A stretch of 64,000 nucleotides of DNA from Trachythela sp. YZ-2020 (lineage: Eukaryota > Cnidaria > Anthozoa > Malacalcyonacea > Clavulariidae): the NCBI GenBank assembly GCA_016169945.1, contig JADLSH010000383.1:31777-95776 (forward strand), in the 5' to 3' direction. Made by a program: the position numbers and the translations under genes. Of the stretch, positions 42,997 to 53,520 are shown in pieces. Each line of letters starts with the position of its first letter. Within the stretch, counting starts at the first letter, position 1. The notes under the pieces are model-generated. The model was not told the DNA's origin. It made no database searches and saw only the letters and a list, made by a program, of their open reading frames with translations.

Positions 42997-43291
42997 GGAC
43001 GTTTTGCAAATTACCAATTGGGACCATTAGGAATTACCAATTGGTACCAATTGGGACCATTAGGATTTACCAATTGGGACCATTAGGAATACCAATTGGT
43101 ACCAATTGGGACCATTAGGAATTACCAATTGGGACCATTAGAAATCACCAATTGGTACCAATTGGGACCATTAGAAATTACCAATTGGTACCAATTGGGA
43201 ACGTTCCAAATTCAAAATGGTCTACCAATTGGTACCAATTGGGACCATTAGGGAAAACCCAAATGGTTTTCTAATGGTATTTTTTGTAGGG

Positions 43292-44331
43292 ATATTTTTC
43301 CGTTTTTGGCTTTCGATTCCAATGTGGAGGGGACCACATGGCACACACGGTGCCGCAGGCTATGTCCTGTATCGTAAAGGCGCTTTAGTTGGGTGATATG
43401 GCATGTCTGATGGGGGGGGGTGCTAAATTGGAGTTGAATTATGGTGACAAACGGCGGTTAAGAGCGCCCTCCAGGGCGCCTTCGGTGCCCAGGAGGGCGC
43501 TTGAATCATTTCGGGGGAGGGACAAGGGCGCAGAGCCTCCCCCGGCTACGCCCCTGTGTACGAGAGGGGATTTTAATACAAAATGCAGGAATGTCGGAAT
43601 ACACACTTCCACCGACGGTTTGAGAAATGCAGACATGGTGTATGCATGCGATTTTTTAAACTTGGTGTAGGATCAACTTAACCTAGTGCAGCTGCACCGC
43701 GTTCAATCAATCAATCAATCATGTATTATATGTTCATCCGCAGAGTCACGGCTTTTCAGAACAATGTGTCCAGATAACATACGACAATGTCATGAGATAA
43801 AACGACAAAAAAAATAACATAAACGACCTATGATTGCTATATAGGTATCCCCATCCCTCCTCCATGCGTTACGGCGGTAATTATACTTTCGCGTGCAAAA
43901 TCATATTCTTAAAGGTACAGATCTCACAATTTTTATCTTCAATTTCTGTCAAGATTAGCATGATTTTTGGTGTAATGAATGTTTTTTTAAACGACACAAA
44001 TTTATAATTTATTAAATTTGTTAAAATATGTAAAATAACTTAGCCCACATTTCCTTCACTATTTGTGCCATTTTACAGATTCCGGACAATTTGATTGGAT
44101 GGGAAGTGCCAATGATAGTACTCTGATTCGGTTCAACAATATTGGCAACCTGGTGGCAACAATACGTTAACACTAACGGCTTTCCACTTTCAAACTTTGA
44201 AACGAAATTGTGGCCGATTGCGGGGGAGTTTTTGAACGCGGATTGCGGCGTTCAATTCGGACGCGGCTGGGCTCTCTTTTAAGAAAGAGTTGCCACCATT
44301 GAGATCTGTTCCTTTAAGTATATACGTTATA
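43292..44331. other. No gene recognised
   Basis: Contains a CGGCTACGCCCCTG hAT-like right tip near 43541 without partner, AATCAATCAATCAATC near 43710 and A/T-rich sequence. No coding signal. Confidence 0.45.
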
Positions 44332-44856
44332 TTAACCCTCGCCAGTGCAGGGCCCAGAACCTACGTGGCCGTGCAGGGGGGGGGGGTTGGTACGACCCCC
44401 CCCTTAGCGTTCGGCCCCTAATTGAGCTAGAGCATCGCGACAAAGACGAGCGTATTTGCCGTCGCGAGAGGAAGCCAACGGTATCTGGGTTTAAGGTTTT
44501 GGGTCAACCGGTGACCTCCCAGGTCAGGTCAATGACCCGAAATCAGCGAAATCGGAACTTGTCGCTTTCGACGGCCACAGATCACAAAGTTATGCAGTTA
44601 GAGAGACGGGACAAGATCCAGGGGAGTCCTAGACGCCTCACGCATCGAATGGTACCATTGAGCGTACCTTCAGGTCAACTGTTCAGGTCAGGTCAGGTCA
44701 AATGTCATGACATCCGAATATGACATGAACTACGAATGTCATGGAACCGACCCAAATGGATCGAGATAGTGCAAAATGGATGGCAGATTCGGAATCAGCG
44801 TCCCAAAATACCCCAGGGAGGTTTCCAAGTCGAAAAAGGTCATCCGAGGTCATCTT

Positions 44857-44869
44857 AGGTCACTGACCT
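44857..44869. promoter_or_regulatory. Perfect IR-1 AGGTCA palindrome (element 4, first)
   Basis: AGGTCACTGACCT preceded by AGGTCATCCGAGGTCAT, giving four half-sites in about 35 bp. Confidence 0.5.
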
Positions 44870-45035
44870 CGTTTGACCTTGAAAAGGTCACGGACCTGTT
44901 GGAATGCATGGATGTCGTCTATTTGCACCTAATTTTACCCAAACATACCTTCTCAATGTGATCGGCTGCCGATAATTGCGCTTTTCAGACGTTTCGGGCA
45001 AAAACGGCCGTGCAGAGGTTCGGAAATGACGTCAT

Positions 45036-45048
45036 AGGTCAGTGACCT
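45036..45048. promoter_or_regulatory. Perfect IR-1 AGGTCA palindrome (element 4, second)
   Basis: AGGTCAGTGACCT, directly preceded by the TGACGTCA palindrome (45027) and followed by TGACCTGACC. Confidence 0.5.
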
Positions 45049-45443
45049 GACCTGACCCGAACTTCAAATTTTCACAAAAGTTCGGCATTGAATGGTAGTT
45101 GAGGGTATCCGAAACCGCGGCGCGCTGACGCGCGCCGTTTTTAGACTATCCCGGAAAAACCGAGGGGGGGGGTGGCATCCACCCCCCCCCTGCACTGGCG
45201 AGGGTTAATGTGGCATCATCGGATATTATCACAATTCTATAGCCCACGCAGCATTTGCGCATCACTTGATGCGCAACTATGTCGTGTTTTTGTAAAACAT
45301 GAACATGGTAAGGATCGATGCGGGAACCCTTCCAGACATAGAACGCTCATATTCGACAATTTTATTAACAGCTTGCCTGCCGGAGTCTGTTCAGCCGATC
45401 TACTGCATACCGCGATCGAGCACCTGGTATACTTGCTTACACC

Positions 45444-45713
45444 CAATGGCGCACCCAGGGGGAGTGCAGAGTACGCCACCCCGTCAGGATCCAGGGCGCC
45501 CCCCCCCCCACCGGGCGCCGATGGCACTCCCTGGGGCGTCGTGGACATCTCTGGCAAAAGAGTTTCCAACACTGCACAAAAATGGGTTTCAGTTTGTAAA
45601 TGTCATATTTGACGTAACTGCTAATTTTCATGTTGGCGTCCCTGTGGACCATCGCGCCCACCATTAGCCGGCAGAAATGGCGCCCACGAAATTTGTTTCT
45701 GGGTGCGCACCTG
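45444..45713. mobile_element. hAT-like MITE, perfect 8-bp TSD
   Basis: 270 bp with ends CAATGGCGCACCCAGG and CTGGGTGCGCACCTG, flanked by CTTACACC (45436-45443 and 45714-45721). Subterminal C tract GGCGCCCCCCCC. The frames across it are not coding. Confidence 0.88.
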
Positions 45714-45721
45714 CTTACACC

Positions 45722-46720
45722 CCGGAATGGATGACACTGGCTGGTCGGTCGGCATGTCAGGGGCCGGCATCGATGGGTTGACGGTGTCATTCATACGGAT
45801 TCGACAATCTTGGATTTCCTTCTCTGGGTCAGGTCGCAAAGTGCCGTGTTGGCCAAATGTCCCAAAGTACAGTATACCGCACTTCCAACGGTCGGTTTTA
45901 CGCACACCGTAAGGTCGAATATTTCGGCTATCCTTCGGAATTATCGCCCGTATGGCTTACGCTACAACCGACCATCAGTAGTGCGGTATGCTGTACCTAC
46001 CTTTCCCTCCTCTCCCCACTACGGAACAGGGAGCCTGATAACAAACGAACACCATGGGTTACTAGTATATAATCCTCCTCTGGGTTGAAGCGCCCTAAAA
46101 CCCCAATAACAACAACAAACGAACACCGTCGAGGAGGAACGCGCGGATTAGCCACGAATATAGGAGGGATGTTTGAATGGCGATTCGTCTGCGGTGATCC
46201 GTCATTCCAGACAAATGCCTAAATGGGGCGCCCCGCCATTGACTCGGTGGGAACAATCAGTTATACACACCTTCCGGCACTACATGACCAGGTGTAAATT
46301 TTTCGTTGTGGGGGGGGGGGGCGCTGAATGCTGATGCTAATTTGGAAACCGCTATCCTATGGGTAGCGGTTTCCAAATTAGCCAAGCACCCCCCCCCCCC
46401 CCTCCTGGATCCGCGCCTGAGGACTACACCGCTAATGGGATTCGACAGACAGTGTTGAAAAAGAATCACTGAACTGGAGTAGCTTGCGCGTGTGTCGAAT
46501 TTCCTCGGTCGATTGTTTTCGCCACTCCCTTGGGCCCCGTACATACATACATACCTACACGTCAGTTTTGGGCGGTATCTTTGTCAGTAAATGTCGCCAT
46601 TGCCACCTCTAGTACCGAACATGTCTGACGTGACACTTTACGAATCTCGCCAGGCGGCCTCATGTGTGCGTTTCTGGAAAGTAATGCTGGATAGCTGGAC
46701 ATGGACCAAAAGTAAAGTTG
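45722..46720. other. No gene; small palindrome and SINE tail
   Basis: A SINE tail GCCCTAAAACCCCAATAACA lies near 46090-46110. A palindrome GCTAATTTGGAAACCGCTAT with its complement lies at 46332-46381 between G and C tracts, next to a hAT-like right tip CTGGATCCGCGCCTG near 46410. No coding. Confidence 0.5.
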
Positions 46721-46721
46721 G

Positions 46722-47297
46722 GCCGGACCGCGAGTGACCGGGGGGGGGCGAAAATCGCCCCCACTCCACTTTTTTGCCTGTATCTCCAAAACGGTTGGGG
46801 GCAGAGACTTGTAACTTACAGTACCTTTCTATTGACCATTTCCCCACCCCGTGTGAAAATTTGAAGTTCAAGGTCACCCTAGGTCAAGAGTTATGACGTC
46901 ATTTCTGGAGGTAGTTTTCGCAGAAACTGGGCTTTTTCAGTTACCGCCGCACCGGGAACCTTGACCCTGACATGGTTCAGGTCAAATTGTTACCTGTGTT
47001 GTATTGGTGTTAGTCCACCTAGTTGGGGTGATACAAACTGATCGGTTTGGTTGCTCAAATCCCAAAAATTTGAAATTTTCCAAAAATGCAACATTTTGAC
47101 TTTGACCTGACCTGTGACGTCATCCATGACCTTGAGGTCAACAAAAATTTGTTTCCCTCGATGAATTTGGACAAGCTTTCATCTGGTCTTTGAATGAACG
47201 GAATCGGTCCATTAGTTTCCGAGATACAGGTGGGGGCGATATTCGCCCCCCCCCGGTCAATGGAGGGTTACGGAGAGTTCCGGCGGGTGCCGGGTTA
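46722..47297. mobile_element. TTAA-family element 5, degraded ends
   Basis: Subterminal palindromes GCGAAAATCGC and GCGATATTCGC between G and C runs at about 46740 and 47235. The right end reads GGTCAATGGAGGGTTA and then a second GGCGGGTGCCGGGTTA. The left terminus is diverged (GCGAGTGACCGGG). The interior has AGGTCA repeats and two TGACGTCA. No transposase. Confidence 0.65.
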
Positions 47298-47820
47298 GGA
47301 GGGGGGGCTTTCCCAATTAAAGGGAACTAGTCACCTTGTAAAGTTGTATTTAATACAATGATTCTAGGTTGTTATTGCTAAAAATGACTAATGTGATCAT
47401 GCTTGTACAACAATTTCCATGGTATACGCGTTTTCATGTCGACAACCGTACTGAGATGCACGTCACAGTGACGTCATTGCCTGCTGGCTCAGGCATCGGC
47501 ATGGCACGCCGGCCGCCGCTCTAGCCGGGGACGCGGGTGTCTGATTCATACAACTGCTGTGTCGCGTGACGGCGGGAACCGTACCCGATATCGGGAAGAG
47601 CTCTTATATACAGGTTGATTATGAACGAATAAGAGCATTTTGGGCGAAAATGAAATAGTCACACATGATTTCAAAACATCCTCTACAACTTGGCTATCTC
47701 AATTCAAAACTAACGTTAAGGTGACTTCTTTCCTTTAAAAGATGATCACGCCGTTTTGAGAACAACTAAAGATCCATCACATTGTATCATAACGTAGGCT
47801 ATAACATGGCTATTTCAGGC
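47298..47820. other. No gene recognised
   Basis: Unassigned sequence with one TGACGTCA near 47470. No repeats with termini were seen. Confidence 0.4.
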
Positions 47821-48254
47821 CAAACCTGATGGATAACGTATTACGCGTCGACTGCGTTTGATGGTAGCGTGCTATAGTGGTGGTGGTGGTGGAGAGGGGA
47901 GGGGGAGGGTAGGAGGTCCGAGAACTGCTTGTCCCAGAAACTGGGGAGTGGGCAGAAACGAATCGCCGTTGTTTTGAACTGGGTAGAGCAGTCTGCAGGC
48001 CGGCAGCTGGCGGCCGGTACGACATATACGCCCGATAATGTAGTCGTCATTCGTCACCGAAATGATTACGAATACCGCTCGTGGAGGCACAGTTGGATAC
48101 AGTAACATGGGGGCCAGTACACAGGGCTGGGGCATCCTAGTTGCCCCCCCCCCGGGCCTTGGGTGCCCCAGAATATCGGAACCTTTCAACACTGGTTAGC
48201 GGCCGGGTTGCCAGTACAGGCAGCCCGCCGATGTATAGGTACCAGTCGTAGGGT

Positions 48255-49549
48255 TCCATGACATTTCTTCGTACGCAAATCTTCGTCTCGCAAAACTTCG
48301 TCCGCGCAAATATTCGTCTCGCAAATCTTCGTCTCCGCAGATCTTCGTCTACGCATTTCTTCGTATACGCAAATCTTCGTCTACGCAAATATTCGTCTGC
48401 GCAGATCTTCGTCTCGCAGTTCTTCGTATACGCAAATATTCATCTCCGCAGATCTTCGTCTATGCATTTATTCGTAGACGCAAATCTTCGTCTCCGCAGA
48501 TCTTATTCTACGCATTTCTTCGTCTCGCAAAATTTCGTCTCGCATTTCTTCGTATCCGCAAATCTTCGTCTCCGCAGAACTTCGTCTACGCATTTCTTCG
48601 TATCGGCAAATCTTCGTATGCGCATTTCTTCGTCTCTCAAAACTTCGTACCGTACTCTTTCGTATACGGAATGTTCGTATCGCATTTTTCGTATTCGCAA
48701 ATTTCGCTTATTTATGCGTAGCATTTAAACTTCATGTTGCTGTAATTCTGGGGCATCCAAGGCTTTGCCTTGGTAGACCAAGCTCTCACCTGCAATATAT
48801 GTCCGTCCCTGGGTGGGTTGCTGAGTCCGTGCCATCTTGGCCTTTGATTGATCGAGCCGCCCGGACCACCGCGCCGGGAGCCGCGTATAATGCGGTACAG
48901 CACTGGACGCCGGGATACAGGCGGCTGCTGGGTCGACCGACAGCGCACTGGCGGGGGGGGGGGGGCTAGGATGCCACAGCCCTGGGTCCTGGCCCATACA
49001 GTTCAGTGCCTGGCCCTCATATTCGCACGGTTCGTTGGAAGGGTCCGGAGGGCTCAAACGATGGGAGAATCTGGGAGATACAGCATTCGAAAGCTGAGCC
49101 GAAGAAATGCGTAGACGAAGATTTGCGTATACGAAGAAATGCGTAGACGAAGATCTGCGGAGACGAATATTTGCGTAGACGAAGATTTGACTATTTGCGG
49201 ATACGAAGAAATGCGAGACGAAGTTTTGTGATAGGAAGAAATGCGTAGACGAAGATAGGCGGAGACGAATATTTGCGTACGAAGATTTGCGAGACGAACG
49301 TTTGCGTAGACGAAGATTTGCGGATACGAAGAAATGCGTAGACGAAGTTCTGCGGAGACGAAGATTTGCGGATACGAAGAAATGCGAGACGAAGAAATGC
49401 GTAGACGAAGATCTGCGGAGACGAAGATTTGCGTATACGAAGAAATGCGAGACGAAGTTTTGCGAGACGAAGAAATGCGTAGACGAAGATTTGCGAGACG
49501 AATATTTGCGTACGAAGAACTGCGCGACGAAGAAATTTCCGGATACCCG
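48255..49549. mobile_element. Tandem-array foldback C with 10-bp TSD
   Basis: Flanked by GTCGTAGGGT (48245-48254) and GTCATAGGGT (49550-49559). The left arm of the giant inverted repeat has a single GTCACAGGGT at that position, an empty site. Forward units (TTCGTCTCCGCAGATC, TTCGTCTACGCATTTC; 15-16 bp) occupy 48270-48710 and reversed units 49090-49540. The ~370-bp core contains TTGGCCTTTGATTGATCG and a poly-G tract with CTAGGATGCCACAGCCC. No coding. Confidence 0.85.
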
Positions 49550-50189
49550 GTCATAGGGTCCCAGCACCGGCTACTCGGACGTGTTAAGGGGTCCGATATT
49601 AATTTACCCAACTGTACCCCCCAGTAGCGGAATCTAGCAGCCGTACTCTACCTATAAGAATAGAACCAGGCCAGAGGAGAACATAAGCCATGTTCGTGTT
49701 TTACGAGACCGTTCCGCCTAAGATTACCTCGGTTTACACGACAACCATGTCACTTGAAAACTTTTCGACAACTGTGCATTCGACCCACGCCCAAAACTAA
49801 ACGACTAATAGCATGTTAACAAAATACGCCACTACACAATGTTGCAATATGTATGTATACTCCTTTATTCGCAGAAAAACGTGCAGAAAAGATACGACGA
49901 AAGGAATGTATTACTACATAATTAATTCGGATATACAGTATCTACACTACAGAACTACAACAGTGAGACATTGCAATTTATGTATAGTTTGCGAGCAGAC
50001 CGATTGTGGAGACAGATATGCATACAGACACATAACAATCGCTCAGGTGCCCGGGTTGGAGATGGACACCCGAGCCGTCAGGCTTGGAGCGGCACACATG
50101 CCATCCGCAGACCCCCGTGGCAAACACAGAACCGGTATACTGGCGAAGCGACTGACAATACTCTGGAATATACATGGATCGGTAATAAT

Positions 50190-52119
50190 GGTTCTAGGAC
50201 AAAAGTTCGTGACGCATTTAAGGGTCCGCTTCACGTAGCTCATAATGGTAGCCAATGGGCGGCACAAAAAACCGTCATATCACATTTACCTCCAAATGTA
50301 TCTTTGCCGGATTCTCAACACTGGTTCTTTGGGCTCTTCTGCATGCGTTGGTGGCCTGTATTTTAATATGACCTGAGTGCATCAGTAATTATTGCAATAT
50401 GAATTTCACGAAAATGGATATAGAATGGCCCAAGGCTTCGCTGTTTTTCACAAAACCAATCCGAATTTCATATAAGTTAGTTTATATCCACCAGTACTAA
50501 AATACCCTAAACGGCTTTTTGCCGTTTTCGTTGTTGCAACAAAGATATTGCATGGGTGTATTGCAATGCGTGTGCATTCTGAACAAGGGGGTTTGAGGCA
50601 AAACGAAGTTTAGGGACTTGTAGAGGATTAAATTTGCCACCCACAATACACAGCTCATTTCATAAAACGTGTTCATACAAAAACCTTGGCCTTTTCAAGA
50701 AACCCTTGCAGAATGTATTTCGTGAAATTCATCTTGCAATAATTACTCATGCAATCAGGTCATATTAAAATAAAGTCCACCAACGCATGCAGAAGAGCCC
50801 AAAGAACCAGTGTTGAGAATCCGGCAAAGATACATTTGGAGGTAAATGTGATATGACGGTTTTTGTGCCGCCCATTGTCTGCCATTATGAGCCACGTGAA
50901 GCGGACCCTTAACCGTAACGAATATTTTCGTACCGTAATCTTCGTAACGCAAAAATCCGTACGCATATTTTCGGATTGCAAATGCTCGTACGCGGATGTT
51001 CGTATACGCAAAACATCGTATATATTCTTTTTCGAAACGCAAATTTTCGTACACATATTGTAATACAAATGTTCGTACGCGGATGTTCGTATACGCAAAA
51101 TATCGTACGTTTTTCTTGTAACGCAAATTTTCGTATCACAAATGTTCGTACGCGGATATTCGTATACGCAGAACATCGTATGAATATTTGTTCGTACCGC
51201 AAAGGTTCGTACGCACATCTTCGTACGATTAATTTCGTATTGATAATGTTCCTACGCAAATGTTGATATACCCAAAAGTTCGCATGCATTTTTTTCGTAA
51301 CGCAAATATTCGTTTGTGCAAAACATGGTAAGGATATTCGTATATATGATCTTTTATCGTAACGCAAATAATCGTATCGCAAATGTTCGAAGCAGATGTT
51401 CATACGCTGAGTTTTGTATTGCAAATATTCGTACTGTGTTGGCCCGTAGGTACCATGTACCAGGCGTTGCGCATGAACTTTTGCTTGTACGAAGATCTGC
51501 TTACAAAAATATGCGTTACGAATATTTGCGTGCATGAAAAAATCGACACCAATGTTTGGGTATACGAAGATCTGCGTATACGAACGTTTGCGTCTATGAA
51601 TATTTGCGTGTACGAAGAAATGCGACACGAATAGTTGCATATACGAACTTTTGCGTTTACGAAGATCTGCGCATACAAACTTTTGCGTGTACGAACATAT
51701 GCGTTACGAATATTTGCGTGTCGAGGAAATGTCGGTACGATTGTTTGCGTATACTAAGATATGCGCATGCGAACTTGCGCGTGTACGAACATCTGCGTTT
51801 CAAGATATGCGTTACGAATATTTGGGTGTACGAAGAAATGTGATACGAATTTTTCCGTACACGAAAATATGCGTTTACGACATTTTGCGTGTACGAAGAC
51901 CTGCGTACGAAGATATGCTTTACGAACATTTGCGTGCACGAAGAAATGCGATACGAAATTTTCCCTATACGAACTTTTGCGCATACGAACTTATACGTAT
52001 ATGATGATTAGCGCACGAAGAACTGCGATGCGAAAATATGCGGTACGAATACCTGCGTACTAAATTTGCAAACGAACAAATGAGTACGAAAATCTGCTTT
52101 ACGAACATTTGTCTGGACA
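50190..52119. mobile_element. Tandem-array foldback B, right-arm copy
   Basis: Reverse complement of 33798-35160, flanked by CGGTAATAAT (50180-50189) and CGGTAATCAT (52120-52129), matching the left-arm duplication. The centre CCATGTACCAGGCG is near 51455. It is interrupted near its left edge by the TTAA element 50222-50908. Not coding. Confidence 0.85.
50222..50908. mobile_element. TTAA-flanked long-TIR element, different family
   Basis: 687 bp between TTAA at 50218-50221 and 50909-50912. Inverted ends of about 175 bp start GGGTCCGCTTCACGT and end ACGTGAAGCGGACCC; CAACGCATGCAGAAGAGCCC and its complement lie within them. The left-arm equivalent (35129-35132) has one TTAA and no element. It differs from the CCC-tipped family by its GGG tip and its lack of G6-C6 palindromes. 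TTAA target choice suggests a piggyBac-type transposase. Confidence 0.92.
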
Positions 52120-52783
52120 CGGTAATCATCTTCATGGTGACGTTACCACAGACCACTTAAGCGGAGCGAGGCTAAATGCAGGAACCTGAAGACCAATAAT
52201 AATACATATTAAAAAAATGTATAAAAATAATATTCACGCCACCGGCGACGGTTGATAAAGACACGAACACTCGCACTGGATATGGACGTAGGATGGCACG
52301 CGAATACATCGCTACCACATACAACACAGTCATGCACGAGTCAGACATAGTGTTGTAGATAATATGCCTGCCGTTATCCAAACAACATGACACCAGAGCC
52401 AGGCAGATACTGCGCAGCAAGACAATATGTCGTGCGAGCTCATAATAAGACAGGGCAACACTTGGCGTCCCTCGCCCTACGGGGGGGGGGTCGAATCGAC
52501 CCCCCCTCATGTTTTCCCTGGATAGCGGAAAAACGGCGCGCGTTAGCGCGCCGCCGCTTTGCAACTGTGGGTGGTATTCAATTTGACATATCTTGACGCC
52601 GACCGCGACCTCGGGTCATGTCAGGTCACCGAGTTATGACGTCATTCCTGAACCCATGTCGCGGCGTTTTTGCACAAAACGGGATACTTGCGTTGTTTTC
52701 CGCCACGCAAGCGGGCGAAACAGGAAGTTTGAGCGTAGAATCGGTCTAGACGGACCGTCTGCACACGCTGAGGTCACTTTCGA

Positions 52784-52796
52784 AGGTCATTGACCT
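52784..52796. promoter_or_regulatory. Perfect IR-1 AGGTCA palindrome (element 6, first)
   Basis: AGGTCATTGACCT, 15 bp before the next half-site cluster. Confidence 0.5.
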
Positions 52797-52811
52797 TTCA
52801 GAGGTCAAGTG

Positions 52812-52824
52812 AGGTCAGTGACCT
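52812..52824. promoter_or_regulatory. Perfect IR-1 AGGTCA palindrome (element 6, second)
   Basis: AGGTCAGTGACCT, 28 bp from the first; TGACCTTTTG follows. Six half-sites lie within about 60 bp. Confidence 0.5.
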
Positions 52825-53455
52825 CGGATGACCTTTTGCCGACTAAAATCTGTCCTAGGTCAACTTTTTGCGCTGAATATGATGCAAGGCATGTATTTTG
52901 CCCCATTTCCCTCCAAATCAATCATTTACGGCTCCAAAAAATGAGTGAAATGTCATGTCAGTTTAGGCCGACCGAACATTGACCCCTTTGACCCCAGTTC
53001 TGAGGTCGTCCGTTGACCTATCACCTATGCCAGATACATCAATCGATTCGCAAGACACAGAGGAAGCCTATGGCGGCAATCCTGCGGCGCTAGCTCTCAT
53101 GGTTTTGGCGCAGTCCCGAAAAGAGTCGCCGCTGTTTATGATTTTGCCGGTTTGAGGTCATTTTCCTGACCTGAGAGGTCACCGGTTGACCCAAAACCAA
53201 AAACCCGGATACCGTTGGAGAGTTTAGAGGACAAGCAACACGGTGGTCTTTATCGCATCGCTCTATCTCTCTTAGTTTTCAATCGGCCAGGGGGGGTCGA
53301 ATCGACCCCCCCCGGTAGGGCGAGGTAGTCGGCAAGCCCCGGTAGGGCGAGGGTTAACGTACATACATAGACTCATAGCAATGGTAATATTTGGTGTTTA
53401 TTCTACATACAAAGCTCATGCTCAATAACTAGTAGGTATGCACTGTGATATATTT

Positions 53456-53520
53456 GTTGTTATTGGGGGCTTTAGGGCGCGTCAACCCAGGAAAGGATTA
53501 TTTGCGCCCATGTGTTATAT
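53456..53520 (-). mobile_element. Truncated SINE, right arm only
   Basis: The minus strand reads GGCGCAAATAATCC...GCCCTAAAGCCCCCAATAAC. ATATTTG occurs on both sides, and the left-arm equivalent near 33210 lacks the insert. It is a 5'-truncated insertion younger than the inverted duplication. Confidence 0.75.

Larger units (their letters stand above)
40851..43291. mobile_element. Foldback with CCATTAG / CCAATTGG arrays
   Basis: Exact inverted tips CCCTACAAAAAATACCATTAG and complement, followed on both sides by arrays of GGTACCAATTGGGACCATTAG-type units (40870-41310 and 43003-43280) in opposite orientation. ATA flanks both tips. The 1.7-kb interior holds hAT MITEs, a GC-rich palindrome and the tRNA-Pro remnant, so foreign DNA was acquired between the ends. 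Confidence 0.75.
44336..45204. mobile_element. TTAA-flanked element 4
   Basis: 869 bp between TTAA at 44332-44335 and 45205-45208. Long end CCCTCGCCAGTGCAGGG then CGTGGCCGTGCAGGGG; short end CCCCTGCACTGGCGAGGG. Subterminal palindromes TTGGTACGA and GTGGCATCCAC between G and C runs are only partly alike. The interior is rich in AGGTCA half-sites, with two perfect IR-1 sites and a TGACGTCA. No transposase. Confidence 0.9.
52469..53353. mobile_element. TTAA-family element 6
   Basis: Right TTAA 53354-53357; at the left the duplication is lost (GCGT). The left arm of the giant repeat reads GTGTTCAACG at the site. Short end CCCTCGCCCTACGGGG; the long end carries GGTAGGGCGAGG twice, separated by TAGTCGGCAAGCCCC. 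Both palindromes have the core TCGAATCGA. Two IR-1 sites and a TGACGTCA are inside. No transposase. Confidence 0.85.

Noticed and set aside
48270..49540. Possible CRISPR array (regular short repeats)
   Set aside because: Units are contiguous with no unique spacers, occur in inverted pairs, and the surroundings are eukaryotic transposons.
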